Made by a program: the position numbers and the translations under genes. A model generated the notes under the pieces. It saw nothing but the letters and a program-made list of their open reading frames with translations, was not told the DNA's origin and did no database searches. From the NCBI GenBank assembly GCA_002401855.1, contig NVUH01000012.1, positions 25,010-89,009 of the forward strand: a stretch of DNA of 64,000 bases, given 5' to 3'. This DNA comes from Hyphomicrobiales bacterium. Lineage in GTDB: Bacteria > Pseudomonadota > Alphaproteobacteria > Rhizobiales > OSC116. Shown piece after piece: positions 48,543 to 58,930 of this stretch. The first letter of the stretch is position 1; every line of letters begins with the position of its first letter.

Positions 48543-49586
48543 CTAACTGTGCTTTTTGGGTTTTTTATTTAGCCGCGCCAACAGCCATGGCAAAAGCGCT
48601 GCCAAAATAAACAGGCGCATAATGTGGTGAGCAGCGACAAAAGTTGGGTCGGCATTGAGCAATAAAGCCATGGCAATCATTGCCTCGACCCCGCCGGGTG
48701 AGAAAGCTATCAGCACTTGGGCAAATGGCAAATCAGTCAGCATATATACGACGCCCGCAGCGGCGGCTGCCATTGAAAAAGCGAAAATAAAATAGGTGGC
48801 GCTGGGCAATAATATGCTTTTAATCAAGCTCCAATTCGCGCCATTAAACCGCGTGCCGATGAGGCAACCCATGATGATGAAAGCGGGAATGATGGCCCAT
48901 TGCGGCATCACGCCGTCAACCACGCCAGTGATGTGAGTGATGGTTGAAACCAACATGCCGCCGATTAAATAAGCCGCAGGTATTTTTAGCTTTTTGCATA
49001 TAAAACCCGCGATTGCGGCGGCGATGGCCAAAATAGTGATTAAATATATGGGCATGAGTGTGCGGATGATGTTTAACTGTGGTAATTCTAAATCCATCGA
49101 TAGTAAAGCAAATGGCACAATTAAGGTGAGTGCCAACATGCGCATGGACTGTACCAAGGCAATCTTTTTTGTATCCGCGCCATTATCCTCTGACAAAGCC
49201 AGAACAAAGCTCAAATGGCCTGGAGTTGAGGCCAACACAGCTGCGATTGGTTTGAAGTTGAATAATTTGGTTAAAATCTGACTGCCAAAAACCATAATTA
49301 AATAAACGCAGAGCGCCAAAATGATAAAGCTAATTGGCCATTTTACCATGGCATCTAACACGGCAGGCGTGGCGCCTGCGCCCATAGACAGACCAATGAA
49401 AATAAAACAAATGTCGCGTAAATTGGGGGTGATGAGCATTTTTTGCCCCGCCAAACAGGCCAGAGTGACGACAATGGCAGGCCCCATTAAAAACGGTGCA
49501 GGAAAGCCAAAATAAAAAGCAATACCAGCGCCTAGCGTGCCCAAAATAAGGGTTTTTAGAATATCTATAAATTCAAATTTTATCAT
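48543..49586 (-). CDS. AbrB-family (ammonia monooxygenase-like) membrane protein
   Basis: 347 aa, multi-TM; YFGFPAPFLMGPAIVVTLACLAGQK... AFSPGGVEAMIAMALLLNADPTFVAAHHIMRL. Confidence 0.88.
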   Translation of the reverse strand: MIKFEFIDILKTLILGTLGAGIAFYFGFPAPFLMGPAIVVTLACLAGQKMLITPNLRDICFIFIGLSMGAGATPAVLDAMVKWPISFIILALCVYLIMVFGSQILTKLFNFKPIAAVLASTPGHLSFVLALSEDNGADTKKIALVQSMRMLALTLIVPFALLSMDLELPQLNIIRTLMPIYLITILAIAAAIAGFICKKLKIPAAYLIGGMLVSTITHITGVVDGVMPQWAIIPAFIIMGCLIGTRFNGANWSLIKSILLPSATYFIFAFSMAAAAAGVVYMLTDLPFAQVLIAFSPGGVEAMIAMALLLNADPTFVAAHHIMRLFILAALLPWLLARLNKKPKKHS

Positions 49587-49605
49587 TTTGTCTTTTATAA
49601 TTTAA

Positions 49606-49643
49606 ATTAAAAAGGCATATCAATCATCAGATTAATATGCCTT
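49606..49643 (-). terminator. Intrinsic terminator downstream of the histidine kinase gene
   Basis: AAGGCATAT...ATATGCCTT, with T5 on the minus strand. Confidence 0.65.
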
Positions 49644-49677
49644 ACGTCAAGCTCGAATGTCAGCGTTTGGAGGGAGA

Positions 49678-51984
49678 TTATGCTGACATTCTTACTTTTT
49701 TATATTGCGGCAAATTCAATGAAACGACGGTGCCTTGATCGACCACACTATTAATACTCAGTGAGCCACCATGCATTTCGGTCAATGATTTTGATATGGA
49801 AAGACCTAGACCTGAACCATCGTGATTTTTAGTGAGCGGGTTGCCGACTTGAGCGAATGGTTGACCGACTTTGGACAGAGATTCTGCGCTCATGCCAATG
49901 CCATCATCAATAATTTCAATAATAATGCCATCATTTAAATTTTCGGCTTTTAAGGTCACATGGCCACCATCATGACTGAATTTTACGGCATTTGATAAGA
50001 TGTTTAACAAGATTTGCTTCAGCGCGCGTTTATCAGCATTGATGTAAAGGTCATCATTAATTCGCAAGTCCAACTCGACATTATGCTCACTGGCACGACC
50101 CGAAATGATGCGTACGCAGCTTTCTGCAACCTCGTTCAGCTCGACCTTTTGCATTTCAAGCTGCATGTTGCCAGATTCGATTTTTGACATATCCAAAATG
50201 TCATTAATCACCAGCAATAAATGCTCTCCACTTTTGTGAATGTCGCCAGCATATTCTACATAACGCGGTTCTTTAATCTCACCAAATGTTTGGCTTTGAA
50301 TCAACTCTGAAAAACCGATAATGGCATTTAAAGGTGTGCGTAATTCGTGACTCATATTGGCTAAGAATTCGGTTTTTGCGCGGTTGGCGCTGTTGGCGCG
50401 TTCGGCGTAAACTTCCAATTCTTTTTGCTTGGAAACCAATAATTCTTGCTTGGTTTCAAGCTCTTGCTTGGTAGCCTCTAAATCACTTACGGTTTCCAAA
50501 AGCTCGCGTTCGCTTTCGACCAATTTACTTTCATGACGCTTAATGTGCGAAATGTCGGTACCAACACTAACAAAGCTGCCATTTTTTGTGACCCGCTCCG
50601 AAACATGCAACCAACGGCCATCGGCAAGCAAATATTCATAGGCGCTATGGTCAGTATCCGTATATTCATCGAGCGCAATGATGTTTTTGGTCAAAATTTC
50701 TTGGCCAGCGGCGAAAACATCGTTCTGATGCCTTCCTTTTCTAACCGCTGAGCTGGGTAATTTGAAAAATTCTTGGAATTTCTTATTACACATGACCAGA
50801 CGACGATCATTATCCCACATCACAAAGCCTTCTGAGATGTTTTCGATGGCTTGTACCAAATGTAAGTCCGCAAGGTGTGAGCGGGCTTCTATGGCCTTTT
50901 GTTCAGTGATGTCGGAAGTGACGCCCACTAGGCGTATTGTGGCTTCATATTCTTCTTTGACGATTTCGCCGCGAATGTGCAACCATACCCAATCGCCATT
51001 GGCGTGTAACATTCTGAATTCGCGATCAAAAACTTTTCCGCCGCTTTGAATCAATTCGTTAAGCTCGTTAATAATGCCTTTGTCATCATCGTGCAAAATA
51101 GATTTGATTTCACCGAATGATAGAACGTGGCGGTATTTTTTGAGCCCTAATATATCGAACATAGAAGAGGACCAGAATACATGACCGCGTGCAATGTCCC
51201 AATCCCACAGGCCTGAGCTACCTCTATCTAAAGTCCGGTTTAAATGATTGCCCGTGGCTTCGATAATTTCTTCGGCGCGGCTTGAATGCAATATTTGCAT
51301 TAAAAAGCCGATGGTCATGAGAATAAGCACGAATGTCGCTATCACTGCAAGTGAAAGGCTGGTACCAATATCCACCCACCATAATTGCTCAATATGGCTG
51401 ATTTTTTGCATGGCAACAAGCGATAGATTGTGGCCAATAATTTCGGTTTTTTGAATGAAAACTTCGACGCCACTACTAAGAGTGATGGTTCGATTATACG
51501 CATTGCCATCATCACTAGAGCTGATAGAAGCCGACTGGGTGATTTGGCTCAACTCATGCGCTATATAGCCCACAGTCTCAGGAATTGAGGCGGTGATGAC
51601 ACCACTGCCATCGACAACCATGATGGTTTGAGCATTTAAATCTACATTTTTAGGTAGAGAGTTTTTTAAGTCGTTAACTGATGGGGCAACCGGAAGGATA
51701 GAATTTGCGGTATCAGCAGCTTGTGCTGCCGAGATATTATGCGCCACAATATTGCTGATCAAACCCACTCGGTTACGTTCAGTGTCTTTAATCACCTGAT
51801 ATTGACTAATCCCTTGAGAAACAACCCCCCAAGTGACCACCGCTACAAATATGAGCGATAGAATTGGTATGAGACGTTTCATCAACCGACTGTTGGTGAA
51901 AAAATCTGCTTTCTTTTCCAATTGTATCCCCAGGCCTAATGGGGTGTATTTTGGATGTATTCCAACCTGCTGACTATTCTCCAA
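49678..51984 (-). CDS. Membrane-bound PAS-domain sensor histidine kinase
   Basis: 768 aa; PAS/PAC regions (REFRMLHANGDWVWLHIRGEIV), HisKA FLANMSHELRTPLNAIIGFSELIQ, HATPase IIDDGIGMSAES, GSGLGLSISKSLTEMHGG. Confidence 0.95.
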   Translation of the reverse strand: MENSQQVGIHPKYTPLGLGIQLEKKADFFTNSRLMKRLIPILSLIFVAVVTWGVVSQGISQYQVIKDTERNRVGLISNIVAHNISAAQAADTANSILPVAPSVNDLKNSLPKNVDLNAQTIMVVDGSGVITASIPETVGYIAHELSQITQSASISSSDDGNAYNRTITLSSGVEVFIQKTEIIGHNLSLVAMQKISHIEQLWWVDIGTSLSLAVIATFVLILMTIGFLMQILHSSRAEEIIEATGNHLNRTLDRGSSGLWDWDIARGHVFWSSSMFDILGLKKYRHVLSFGEIKSILHDDDKGIINELNELIQSGGKVFDREFRMLHANGDWVWLHIRGEIVKEEYEATIRLVGVTSDITEQKAIEARSHLADLHLVQAIENISEGFVMWDNDRRLVMCNKKFQEFFKLPSSAVRKGRHQNDVFAAGQEILTKNIIALDEYTDTDHSAYEYLLADGRWLHVSERVTKNGSFVSVGTDISHIKRHESKLVESERELLETVSDLEATKQELETKQELLVSKQKELEVYAERANSANRAKTEFLANMSHELRTPLNAIIGFSELIQSQTFGEIKEPRYVEYAGDIHKSGEHLLLVINDILDMSKIESGNMQLEMQKVELNEVAESCVRIISGRASEHNVELDLRINDDLYINADKRALKQILLNILSNAVKFSHDGGHVTLKAENLNDGIIIEIIDDGIGMSAESLSKVGQPFAQVGNPLTKNHDGSGLGLSISKSLTEMHGGSLSINSVVDQGTVVSLNLPQYKKVRMSA

Positions 51985-52157
51985 CTCAGCCTCCTTATAA
52001 TGATCCGCATCAAAAGATTCTTAAGATGTGCCGCACCTTCGAATCATATGTTAGTTGTGAGTCATTTTGGGGTGATTTGTCTAGCAAAATTATGGTTAAT
52101 AAGAGATTAATTTTTTCATTCAAATTTTATCCTTTTGTCTTGACTTGAACTAAGGGA

Positions 52158-54797
52158 TTAAAAGTTAAGGGATTTTGACGCTATTTCGAATGTATTGGCC
52201 GAAAGGTTATTCACATCTATAATTTTTTCTAAGGCTTGTTTGGCTAATTTTTGACGTTTTGGCTCGAGACTTTTCCAACTTCTTAGGGGAGTAAGCATGC
52301 GCGCTGCGATTTGCGGGTTCATGCGATCGAGCTTGATGATGGTATCGGCTAAGAAGCTATAGCCAGAGCCATCAAGCGCATGAAAGCCAACTGGATTGCC
52401 GCTTACAAAAGAGCCGATTAAAGAATATACATTATTTGGAGTTTCGAACGAAAATTGCTCATGAGTGGTGAGTTTTTTAACCAGACTGAGGGTTTGCTCG
52501 TTAATGGCGCGGCCTTGTAGAGCAAACCATTTGTCAATCACCAAATGATCATGTTTGAATTTTTGATAAAAATCGTTGACATAAGCTGCTGCGTCAAAGC
52601 CAGCTAAATTGGTCATCACTGATAGGCTGCCCATCATATCGACCATATTATTTGCGTTTTTATAATGCGAGACCAGCAAGGCTTGGTGATCGGTGTTATC
52701 GATTTTATTTAAATCTCGCAATAATGCGTTTCTAAATGCCCGCACGCCCGCGCCTTTGGCATCTGGCTCGAAATTTTGGTCTTGATTGAAATGTTGATAA
52801 AGCTTTAGCATGTCGGCTTGGTTTTGGGTGGCAATGTGCGTCGCTAAGCTTTCACGCGCGGCATGGATGGCGCTGTAATCGATATTTTTGCCGATTTTTA
52901 GGCCAATTTCGGGCAATGAAGGTAAAGTGAGGATCAATGCCCGCAAGGCGGCATCTAAGCCTTTATTATTAATACTTTTACAAATAGCGGTTGCCAAGCG
53001 GCCATCTAATATATCGGCCTCAGGCGCGCCGTTGATGAGTGATATAATGGCTTGCATTGCCACGCTTTGGCCTGCTTGCCAGCGGTTGAATGGGTCATTA
53101 TCATTGGCCATTAGGAATAACAAGTCATCAATATTGGTTTCGGTTTCGACATTTACGGGAACGGAGAAATCGCGCAGGAATGAAATGACGGGTTTTTCGG
53201 CTATTTGCTCGAAAGTGAATGTGGTTTTGGCCTCGGTAATCTCGACCATGCCATTGGCAACGGGTTTTCCAGCGATGATTAATGGCATATCTGTGCCATC
53301 TTTGGCGAGCAGGCCAAGTTTGATCGGCATGTGATAATTATGCTTTTGCTCTTGGCCTGGGGTTGGTTTGCAGCTTTGTTCGATGGTTAGCGCGTAAGTT
53401 TGCGCCTGCTCATTATATATAGTGCTATAATTTAGTGTGGGGGTGCCTGCTTGGCTGTACCAGATTTCGAACTGGGTTAAATCGCGGCCAGTGACTTGCT
53501 CAAAACAGTGGAGGAAATCTTTAACCGTGGCGGCTTGACCATCGAAATTTTCGAAATAATAATCCATTGAGGCGCGGAAGCCTGCTTTGCCGACTAGGCT
53601 ATATAAGGCGCGCACAACTTCGGCGCCTTTGCGGTAAACTGTGGCGGTGTAGAAATTATCGATCTCGATGAAAGAGTCGGGGCGGCATGGATGTGCCATG
53701 GGGCCCGCATCTTCGGCAAATTGCCCTGCGCGCAGGCCTTTGACATCGTCGATACGTTTGACGGCGCGGGAGCGCAGGTCTGAGGTGAATTCGGCATCTC
53801 TGAATACAGTGAGGCCTTCTTTGAGGCAAAGCTGGAACCAATCGCGACAGGTGATGCGGTTGCCTGTCCAATTGTGGAAATATTCGTGACCGATGACCGC
53901 TTCGATTAGTTCAAAATCCATATCGGTGGCGGTTTCTGCGCTGGCTAGGATGTATTTATCGTTAAATACATTTAAGCCCTTATTTTCCATCGCGCCCATG
54001 TTGAAATGTGGCACGGCGACGATGTTGAATATATCCAAATCATATATGCGGCCAAAGCGGTCTTCATCCCATTTAAATGAGCGTTTTAATGCGCCCATGG
54101 CATATTCGGCTTTGGCTTTATTGCCGCGTTCGACATAGATGTTGAGCGCCACGTTATTGCCATCGGCGGTGAGGTAGCTGTCACTGAGACAATCTAAATC
54201 GCCTGCCACCAAGGCAAATAGATAAGTGGGTTTTGGGTGTGGGTCTTGCCAGATGGCAAAATGTGTGTTGGTTTTGCCTTTAACCGTGCCTTGTTCGATT
54301 AGGTTGCCGTTTGACAGCAAGATTGGGCATTGGTTTTTGTTGGCTTCGAGGCGCACATTATAAGTGGACAGGACATCTGGGCGATCAAGCGAGAAAGTAA
54401 TTTTGCGAAAACCTTCGGCCTCGCATTGGGTGCAATATGTATCGTGCGTAAGATAAAGACCTGACAGGCTGGTATTGGCCTCGGGGTTGGTTTCGGCCAA
54501 TGTGGTGAGGGCGAATGGCTCTGATGGTGGATTGTGAATGGTTAGGAAATCATCTTTATGGCTATATTCGCTGGCTTTTAGTTCGCTGCCATTGATGGCG
54601 ATGGTGATGAGCTTTAAATCTTCGCCATTGAGTACCAAGGGGGCGCCTGTTTGATTGTTGGGTTTAATGGACAGCACTGCGTGGGTTTGGGTTTGGTTTG
54701 CGGCTAGTTTGAAGTCTAGTTCCATGTGGCTGATTAGATAATCGCTGGGCTTATAGTCTTTTAGATAGATGGTTTGCGGTTGCTCAGTTTTCATCAT
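52158..54797 (-). CDS. pepN: Aminopeptidase N
   Basis: 879 aa; GAMENKGLNVFN, VIGHEYFHNWTGNRITCRDWFQLCLKEGLTVFRDAEFTSDL. Confidence 0.97.
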   Translation of the reverse strand: MMKTEQPQTIYLKDYKPSDYLISHMELDFKLAANQTQTHAVLSIKPNNQTGAPLVLNGEDLKLITIAINGSELKASEYSHKDDFLTIHNPPSEPFALTTLAETNPEANTSLSGLYLTHDTYCTQCEAEGFRKITFSLDRPDVLSTYNVRLEANKNQCPILLSNGNLIEQGTVKGKTNTHFAIWQDPHPKPTYLFALVAGDLDCLSDSYLTADGNNVALNIYVERGNKAKAEYAMGALKRSFKWDEDRFGRIYDLDIFNIVAVPHFNMGAMENKGLNVFNDKYILASAETATDMDFELIEAVIGHEYFHNWTGNRITCRDWFQLCLKEGLTVFRDAEFTSDLRSRAVKRIDDVKGLRAGQFAEDAGPMAHPCRPDSFIEIDNFYTATVYRKGAEVVRALYSLVGKAGFRASMDYYFENFDGQAATVKDFLHCFEQVTGRDLTQFEIWYSQAGTPTLNYSTIYNEQAQTYALTIEQSCKPTPGQEQKHNYHMPIKLGLLAKDGTDMPLIIAGKPVANGMVEITEAKTTFTFEQIAEKPVISFLRDFSVPVNVETETNIDDLLFLMANDNDPFNRWQAGQSVAMQAIISLINGAPEADILDGRLATAICKSINNKGLDAALRALILTLPSLPEIGLKIGKNIDYSAIHAARESLATHIATQNQADMLKLYQHFNQDQNFEPDAKGAGVRAFRNALLRDLNKIDNTDHQALLVSHYKNANNMVDMMGSLSVMTNLAGFDAAAYVNDFYQKFKHDHLVIDKWFALQGRAINEQTLSLVKKLTTHEQFSFETPNNVYSLIGSFVSGNPVGFHALDGSGYSFLADTIIKLDRMNPQIAARMLTPLRSWKSLEPKRQKLAKQALEKIIDVNNLSANTFEIASKSLNF

Positions 54798-54946
54798 TTC
54801 ATCCCATTATATTTTCATAAAATTTTGGTCAGCATATAAGGTTTGTTGGTAAATGCATTAGAAATATAAAAGTTTAACTAAATTTATGGCTATATTTTAA
54901 TATATTAAGACTAAATAGTATGCGGGGTTTATTTTAAGGAATAGAT

Positions 54947-55051
54947 ATGGATATTTTTATTATGACATATACAGGCTTAGCCTGTTTCTCGCTGGCTTAC
55001 TTGGCTTATCGGCCTGAATTGAAATTGGTAATGATTTCATCAGCCAAATAG
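54947..55051 (+). CDS. Putative 34-aa hydrophobic small ORF upstream of the GNAT gene
   Basis: MDIFIMTYTGLACFSLAYLAYRPELKLVMISSAK* preceded by TAAGGAATAG (SD-like). Confidence 0.3.
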   Translation: MDIFIMTYTGLACFSLAYLAYRPELKLVMISSAK

Positions 55052-55068
55052 TCTATAAAACCAATCCA

Positions 55069-55434
55069 TTGCCAAAAAACAATGCATTGAATGCATTGTT
55101 TTCTAGCGCGTGGGGTGGCTGTTCTCGTAAAGATTTTAGCCGCGTTCTCGCGCATGGATTGGCGCATATTTGCGCTTATGACGTTGATATGCTGGTTGGG
55201 TTTGTGAATGTGGCGTGGGATGGCGAGGCGCATGCATTTATTCTGGATACCAGTGTGCATAAAGATTACCAACATCAAGGCATTGCGACAGCTTTAGTAA
55301 AACGCGCGGCTGAGGCGGCGCGGCAAGCTGATGTTGAATGGCTGCATGTTGATTATGAGCTGCATTTAACTGAATTCTACGCCAAGTGCGGGTTTGAGCC
55401 GACTGAAGCTGGGCTGATTAAGTTACAAAAATAG
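55069..55434 (+). CDS. GNAT-family N-acetyltransferase
   Basis: GFVNVAWDGEAHAFILDTSVHKDYQHQGIATALVKRAAEAARQADVEWLHVDYELHLTEFYAKCGFEPTEAGL. No ATG start; true start uncertain (TTG at 55069). Confidence 0.8.
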   Translation: MPKNNALNALFSSAWGGCSRKDFSRVLAHGLAHICAYDVDMLVGFVNVAWDGEAHAFILDTSVHKDYQHQGIATALVKRAAEAARQADVEWLHVDYELHLTEFYAKCGFEPTEAGLIKLQK

Positions 55435-55462
55435 CGGGCATTTCAAACGCCCGCTATTATTT
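55430..55462. terminator. Terminator between convergent GNAT and metY-like genes
   Basis: AATAGCGGGC-ATTTCAAAC-GCCCGCTATT followed by T-rich sequence. Confidence 0.8.
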
Positions 55463-55470
55463 TCATATAT

Positions 55471-56754
55471 TTATAGTGCTGCTAGATGTTTATCTAGATC
55501 AGCAATGATGTCATCTACATGTTCGATGCCGATTGACAGACGAATAAAGCCCGACGCTGCACCGCAAGCGATGCGTTGTTCTTCGGTCAATTGCGCGTGG
55601 GTGGTGGCGGCAGGATGAATGATCAAGCTGCGGGTATCGCCAACATTGGCAAGATGGCTGAATAACTCAACGGTTTCGACCAATTTAACGCCTGCATCAT
55701 AGCCGCCTTTTAGGTTGAAGGTGAGGATAGAGCCTGCGCCTTTAGGTAGATATTTTTTGGCTAGATCGAAATATGGGCTGTCTGGCAGACCTGCATAAGA
55801 CACACTTTCGACTTTATCGTGACCCTGTAGATGTTCCGCAACTTTTTGGGCGTTGGCAACGTGGCGATCCATACGCACGGCTAAAGTTTCGATGCCGGTT
55901 TGGATGAGGAAGGCATTCATTGGCGAGATTGCTGGACCTAAATCGCGCAGGCCTAGCACGCGGCAGGCGATGGCGAAAGAGATGTTGCCTAAGGCATCCC
56001 ATAATACCAAGCCGTTATATGATTGCAAAGGTTCGCACAGGCTTGGGTATTTTTTATCTTTGCCCCAATCGAAATTACCGCCATCGACGATGACGCCGCC
56101 CATGCTGTTGCCATGGCCGCCTAGAAATTTGGTGGCGCTATGCACGACAATATGTGCGCCATGCTCTATGGGGCGGCACAAATATGGTGAGGCTAAGGTG
56201 TTATCGACAATTAATGGAATGCCTGCTTCGTTGGCGATTTTTGCAATGGCTGCAATGTCGATGACGATGCCGCCTGGATTGGCCAAGCTTTCAATGTGGA
56301 TGGCTTTGGTTTTGGGGGTGAGCGCGGCTTTCATGGCTGCGGGGTCGGTGGCATCTGCCCAATTGACTTTCCAGCCGAATTTTTTAAAGCTTTCGCCGAA
56401 TTGGTTAATTGAACCGCCGTATAATTGATTGGCGGCTAGGAATTCATCGCCAGACTCGAGCAATGTATGCATGATGACCAATTGTGCGGCATGGCCAGAA
56501 GCCACTGCCAAAGCAGCTGTACCGCCTTCTAGTGCTGCAACGCGTTCTTCAAGTACCGCTTGGGTTGGGTTCATGATGCGGGTGTAGATATTGCCGAATT
56601 CTTTAAGTGCGAATAGGTTTGCAGCATGTTCGGAGCTGTCAAACTCATAAGCTGTGGTTTGGTATATGGGTGTGGCGCGCGCTTTGGTGGTTGGATCGGC
56701 CTTTGCCCCAGCATGTACTGCTAGTGTTTCTATTTTTTGAGTGTCACTCATCAT
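55471..56754 (-). CDS. metY: O-acetylhomoserine aminocarboxypropyltransferase / Cys-Met metabolism PLP enzyme
   Basis: 427 aa; ETLAVHAGAKADPTTKARATPIYQTTAYEF..., HSATKFLGGHGNSMGGVIVDGGNFDW, RLSIGIEHVDDIIADLDKHL. Confidence 0.95.
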   Translation of the reverse strand: MMSDTQKIETLAVHAGAKADPTTKARATPIYQTTAYEFDSSEHAANLFALKEFGNIYTRIMNPTQAVLEERVAALEGGTAALAVASGHAAQLVIMHTLLESGDEFLAANQLYGGSINQFGESFKKFGWKVNWADATDPAAMKAALTPKTKAIHIESLANPGGIVIDIAAIAKIANEAGIPLIVDNTLASPYLCRPIEHGAHIVVHSATKFLGGHGNSMGGVIVDGGNFDWGKDKKYPSLCEPLQSYNGLVLWDALGNISFAIACRVLGLRDLGPAISPMNAFLIQTGIETLAVRMDRHVANAQKVAEHLQGHDKVESVSYAGLPDSPYFDLAKKYLPKGAGSILTFNLKGGYDAGVKLVETVELFSHLANVGDTRSLIIHPAATTHAQLTEEQRIACGAASGFIRLSIGIEHVDDIIADLDKHLAAL

Positions 56755-56928
56755 TATCTCCCGTTGTTATATTACATTTATTTTATGTTGATTATTTCAT
56801 TAATCATACCACTATGTATTATAGCTATAACGCTAATTCTTTAACAATTCAAAAGATTTATGGGAAAAGCTAACTTTTTGGCTTGTCAGCACAATCAGTA
56901 CAGCGTATATAGCCCTCACAACTGGTAT

Positions 56929-57005
<77 letters not shown>

Positions 57006-57018
57006 GTTTTTCCCAAAA

Positions 57019-57114
57019 TCTACAATATTATTGTTGCGATTGCTGAATCTCGTGGGCTTGTTTAAAATGGCCAATTGGGTTATTGCGGCGTTTTGATTGA
57101 CGCCGTGTGACAAT
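57019..57114 (-). pseudogene. Remnant of the 3' end of a DUF1801-type gene next to tRNA-Pro
   Basis: Minus-strand reading ...[18 protein letters not shown] aligns with the intact neighbour's C-terminus ...DKNLTGFFKQAYKLQQSQQE* (58965-). Confidence 0.6.
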
Positions 57115-57286
57115 TTACAAAAGCTATTTTAGTATATTTATCCTTACATTACATAGTTATTTTAAACCAATTTATACTTAATAAATTGAATATACTTAAG
57201 TTTAACTATTTTATATTACAAGTTAATTATCCAGCCCAGAATAAGGTTGGTGAATAAACTTTAATATATTAATTAGGTAACCCTCA

Positions 57287-58849
57287 ATGAATAAACATAT
57301 TGAATTTGGCAGAATTGCCAAAAAGAAAACATCAACATTTTTAGAAAAAAATACTCAACTAATCGCTATGTCAAGCATGGCTGCTTTGTTAACCGCCTGT
57401 ACAACACCCTGGGATGATGCGATTGACAAAACTGCTGCTGAGATGGCCAATTCATCAATTGATGGCTCCGATGGAACAGACACACTGACCATTACAGGTG
57501 GCTTGGGCACATTTGATTTCAGCACTGCTGGTACAAGTGGTGCGAAAGTAGTAAATGTTGAAAACATTGTTTTTGGCAATGGCGGTAACATCATCACTGG
57601 TTTTGACGCCGCCGTTAAAAATCTCACTGGTGGCACAGGTTCTGATGGATTTAGTGTTACTGGCATGGCTAGCGGCGGAACGATTTCTCTTGGTGAGGGT
57701 AATGATGTAATTGGCGGTTTGACCAAAGCTTTTGTGGAAACTAGCGGCGCGTCTATTAAAGGTGGCGCTGGTAGTGATACAATATCATTCCTCGAGCTTG
57801 GTGCGAACGAGAATGTGTCATTGAGCAATGTTTCAGGTTTTGAAGCGTTACAATTTGTTAAATCTCACGACAGCACTCATAAAATTACACTTTCAGATGG
57901 CATCACAACTATTATTGCGGACACTGATAATGCCAATGAAAAGATGTATTTTAATGCATCAATTGCGCAAGCGGAAGCTCTAACAACTTTGGCCGACCAA
58001 ACAGGTACGGGCGTGCTTGGTCTTACGCTTACCGAAGCAGGTAATATAGACCTGACGGGGCTTACGTTATTGTTTAATCTCGATGAAATTCAATTGGCTG
58101 ATGGTACGAATAACCTTACGGTGAACTCTTCATATACAGGTTCAGTTGGCATTAACTTTTCTATTACGGGTGGTACAGGCGCCGACACCCTAACTGTTAA
58201 AGGCTTGTTGACGAGTGATGGTAATCTTGATGGCCTTACGGAAATTGAAACCATTGTGCTTGATAGCGGTGCTGATGGCCTTACTTTAGCCGATAGTGTT
58301 GTTGGCTCAGGTGATTCACTTACAATCAACGCAACAGCCAAAACTGGCGCTTTGACATTTAATGGCAGCGCAGAAACCAATGGTACATATACGGTTCTTG
58401 CTTCAAACTTTGGTGATACGATTACTGGTGGTGCAGGTGCTGATACAATTACGAGTGGTACAGGTGCCGATACAATGACTGGTGGTGGTGGTGGTGACAC
58501 TTTTATTATAAATACAGCTTCTGGTATTACGCTTGCGACTGCTGATACGATTACTGATTATGCCACAGGAATTGACAAGATTGAATTTGGCGGTGCAGCT
58601 GGTACAGGAACGAATGCGGCAGGAGCCGATGGTTCTAGTAATGTTGATTTGGCGGCGTTTATTGTCGATGCTAATGCAGCTCTTAACGGTACTATCGTTT
58701 ATTATGTTGAGTTTAATGTCAATAATTCAGGTAACGGTTATATGGTATATGACCGTGATGGTGATGGCTCTTTTGGCGAAGGTGATAATCTTGTTATACT
58801 AACTGATGTTGGTGCATTGAGTGACCTGAATTTCGGCGACATTGTTTAA
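57287..58849 (+). CDS. RTX-like calcium-binding-repeat surface/secreted protein with N-terminal lipobox-like motif
   Basis: 520 aa, G/T/D/A-rich; MSSMAALLTAC lipobox-like; GGAGADTITSGTGADTMTGGGGGDTF nonapeptide-type repeats; YDRDGDGSFGEGD. Confidence 0.75.
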   Translation: MNKHIEFGRIAKKKTSTFLEKNTQLIAMSSMAALLTACTTPWDDAIDKTAAEMANSSIDGSDGTDTLTITGGLGTFDFSTAGTSGAKVVNVENIVFGNGGNIITGFDAAVKNLTGGTGSDGFSVTGMASGGTISLGEGNDVIGGLTKAFVETSGASIKGGAGSDTISFLELGANENVSLSNVSGFEALQFVKSHDSTHKITLSDGITTIIADTDNANEKMYFNASIAQAEALTTLADQTGTGVLGLTLTEAGNIDLTGLTLLFNLDEIQLADGTNNLTVNSSYTGSVGINFSITGGTGADTLTVKGLLTSDGNLDGLTEIETIVLDSGADGLTLADSVVGSGDSLTINATAKTGALTFNGSAETNGTYTVLASNFGDTITGGAGADTITSGTGADTMTGGGGGDTFIINTASGITLATADTITDYATGIDKIEFGGAAGTGTNAAGADGSSNVDLAAFIVDANAALNGTIVYYVEFNVNNSGNGYMVYDRDGDGSFGEGDNLVILTDVGALSDLNFGDIV

Positions 58850-58880
58850 ACCTTAGCCACAAATATATAATATTTAGGCT

Positions 58881-58903
58881 CGCAACTTAGGTTGCGGGTT
58901 TTT
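58881..58903 (+). terminator. Terminator downstream of the RTX-like gene
   Basis: CGCAAC-TTAG-GTTGCG followed by GGTTTTTAT. Confidence 0.75.
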
Positions 58904-58930
58904 ATCTGGTTGAAGGGGAAGTGTATGTAT

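Noticed and set aside
56755-56925. SAM-II / SAM-V riboswitch upstream of metY-like gene
   Set aside because: Considered because these occur before met genes in Alphaproteobacteria, but I could not find the conserved core or pseudoknot by eye. An Infernal/Rfam scan would decide.
57355-58500. Antisense ORFs (57355-57828, 58090-58500) over the RTX-like gene
   Set aside because: Pro/Val/Ser-rich reverse reading of Gly/Thr/Asp repeats; typical artefact.
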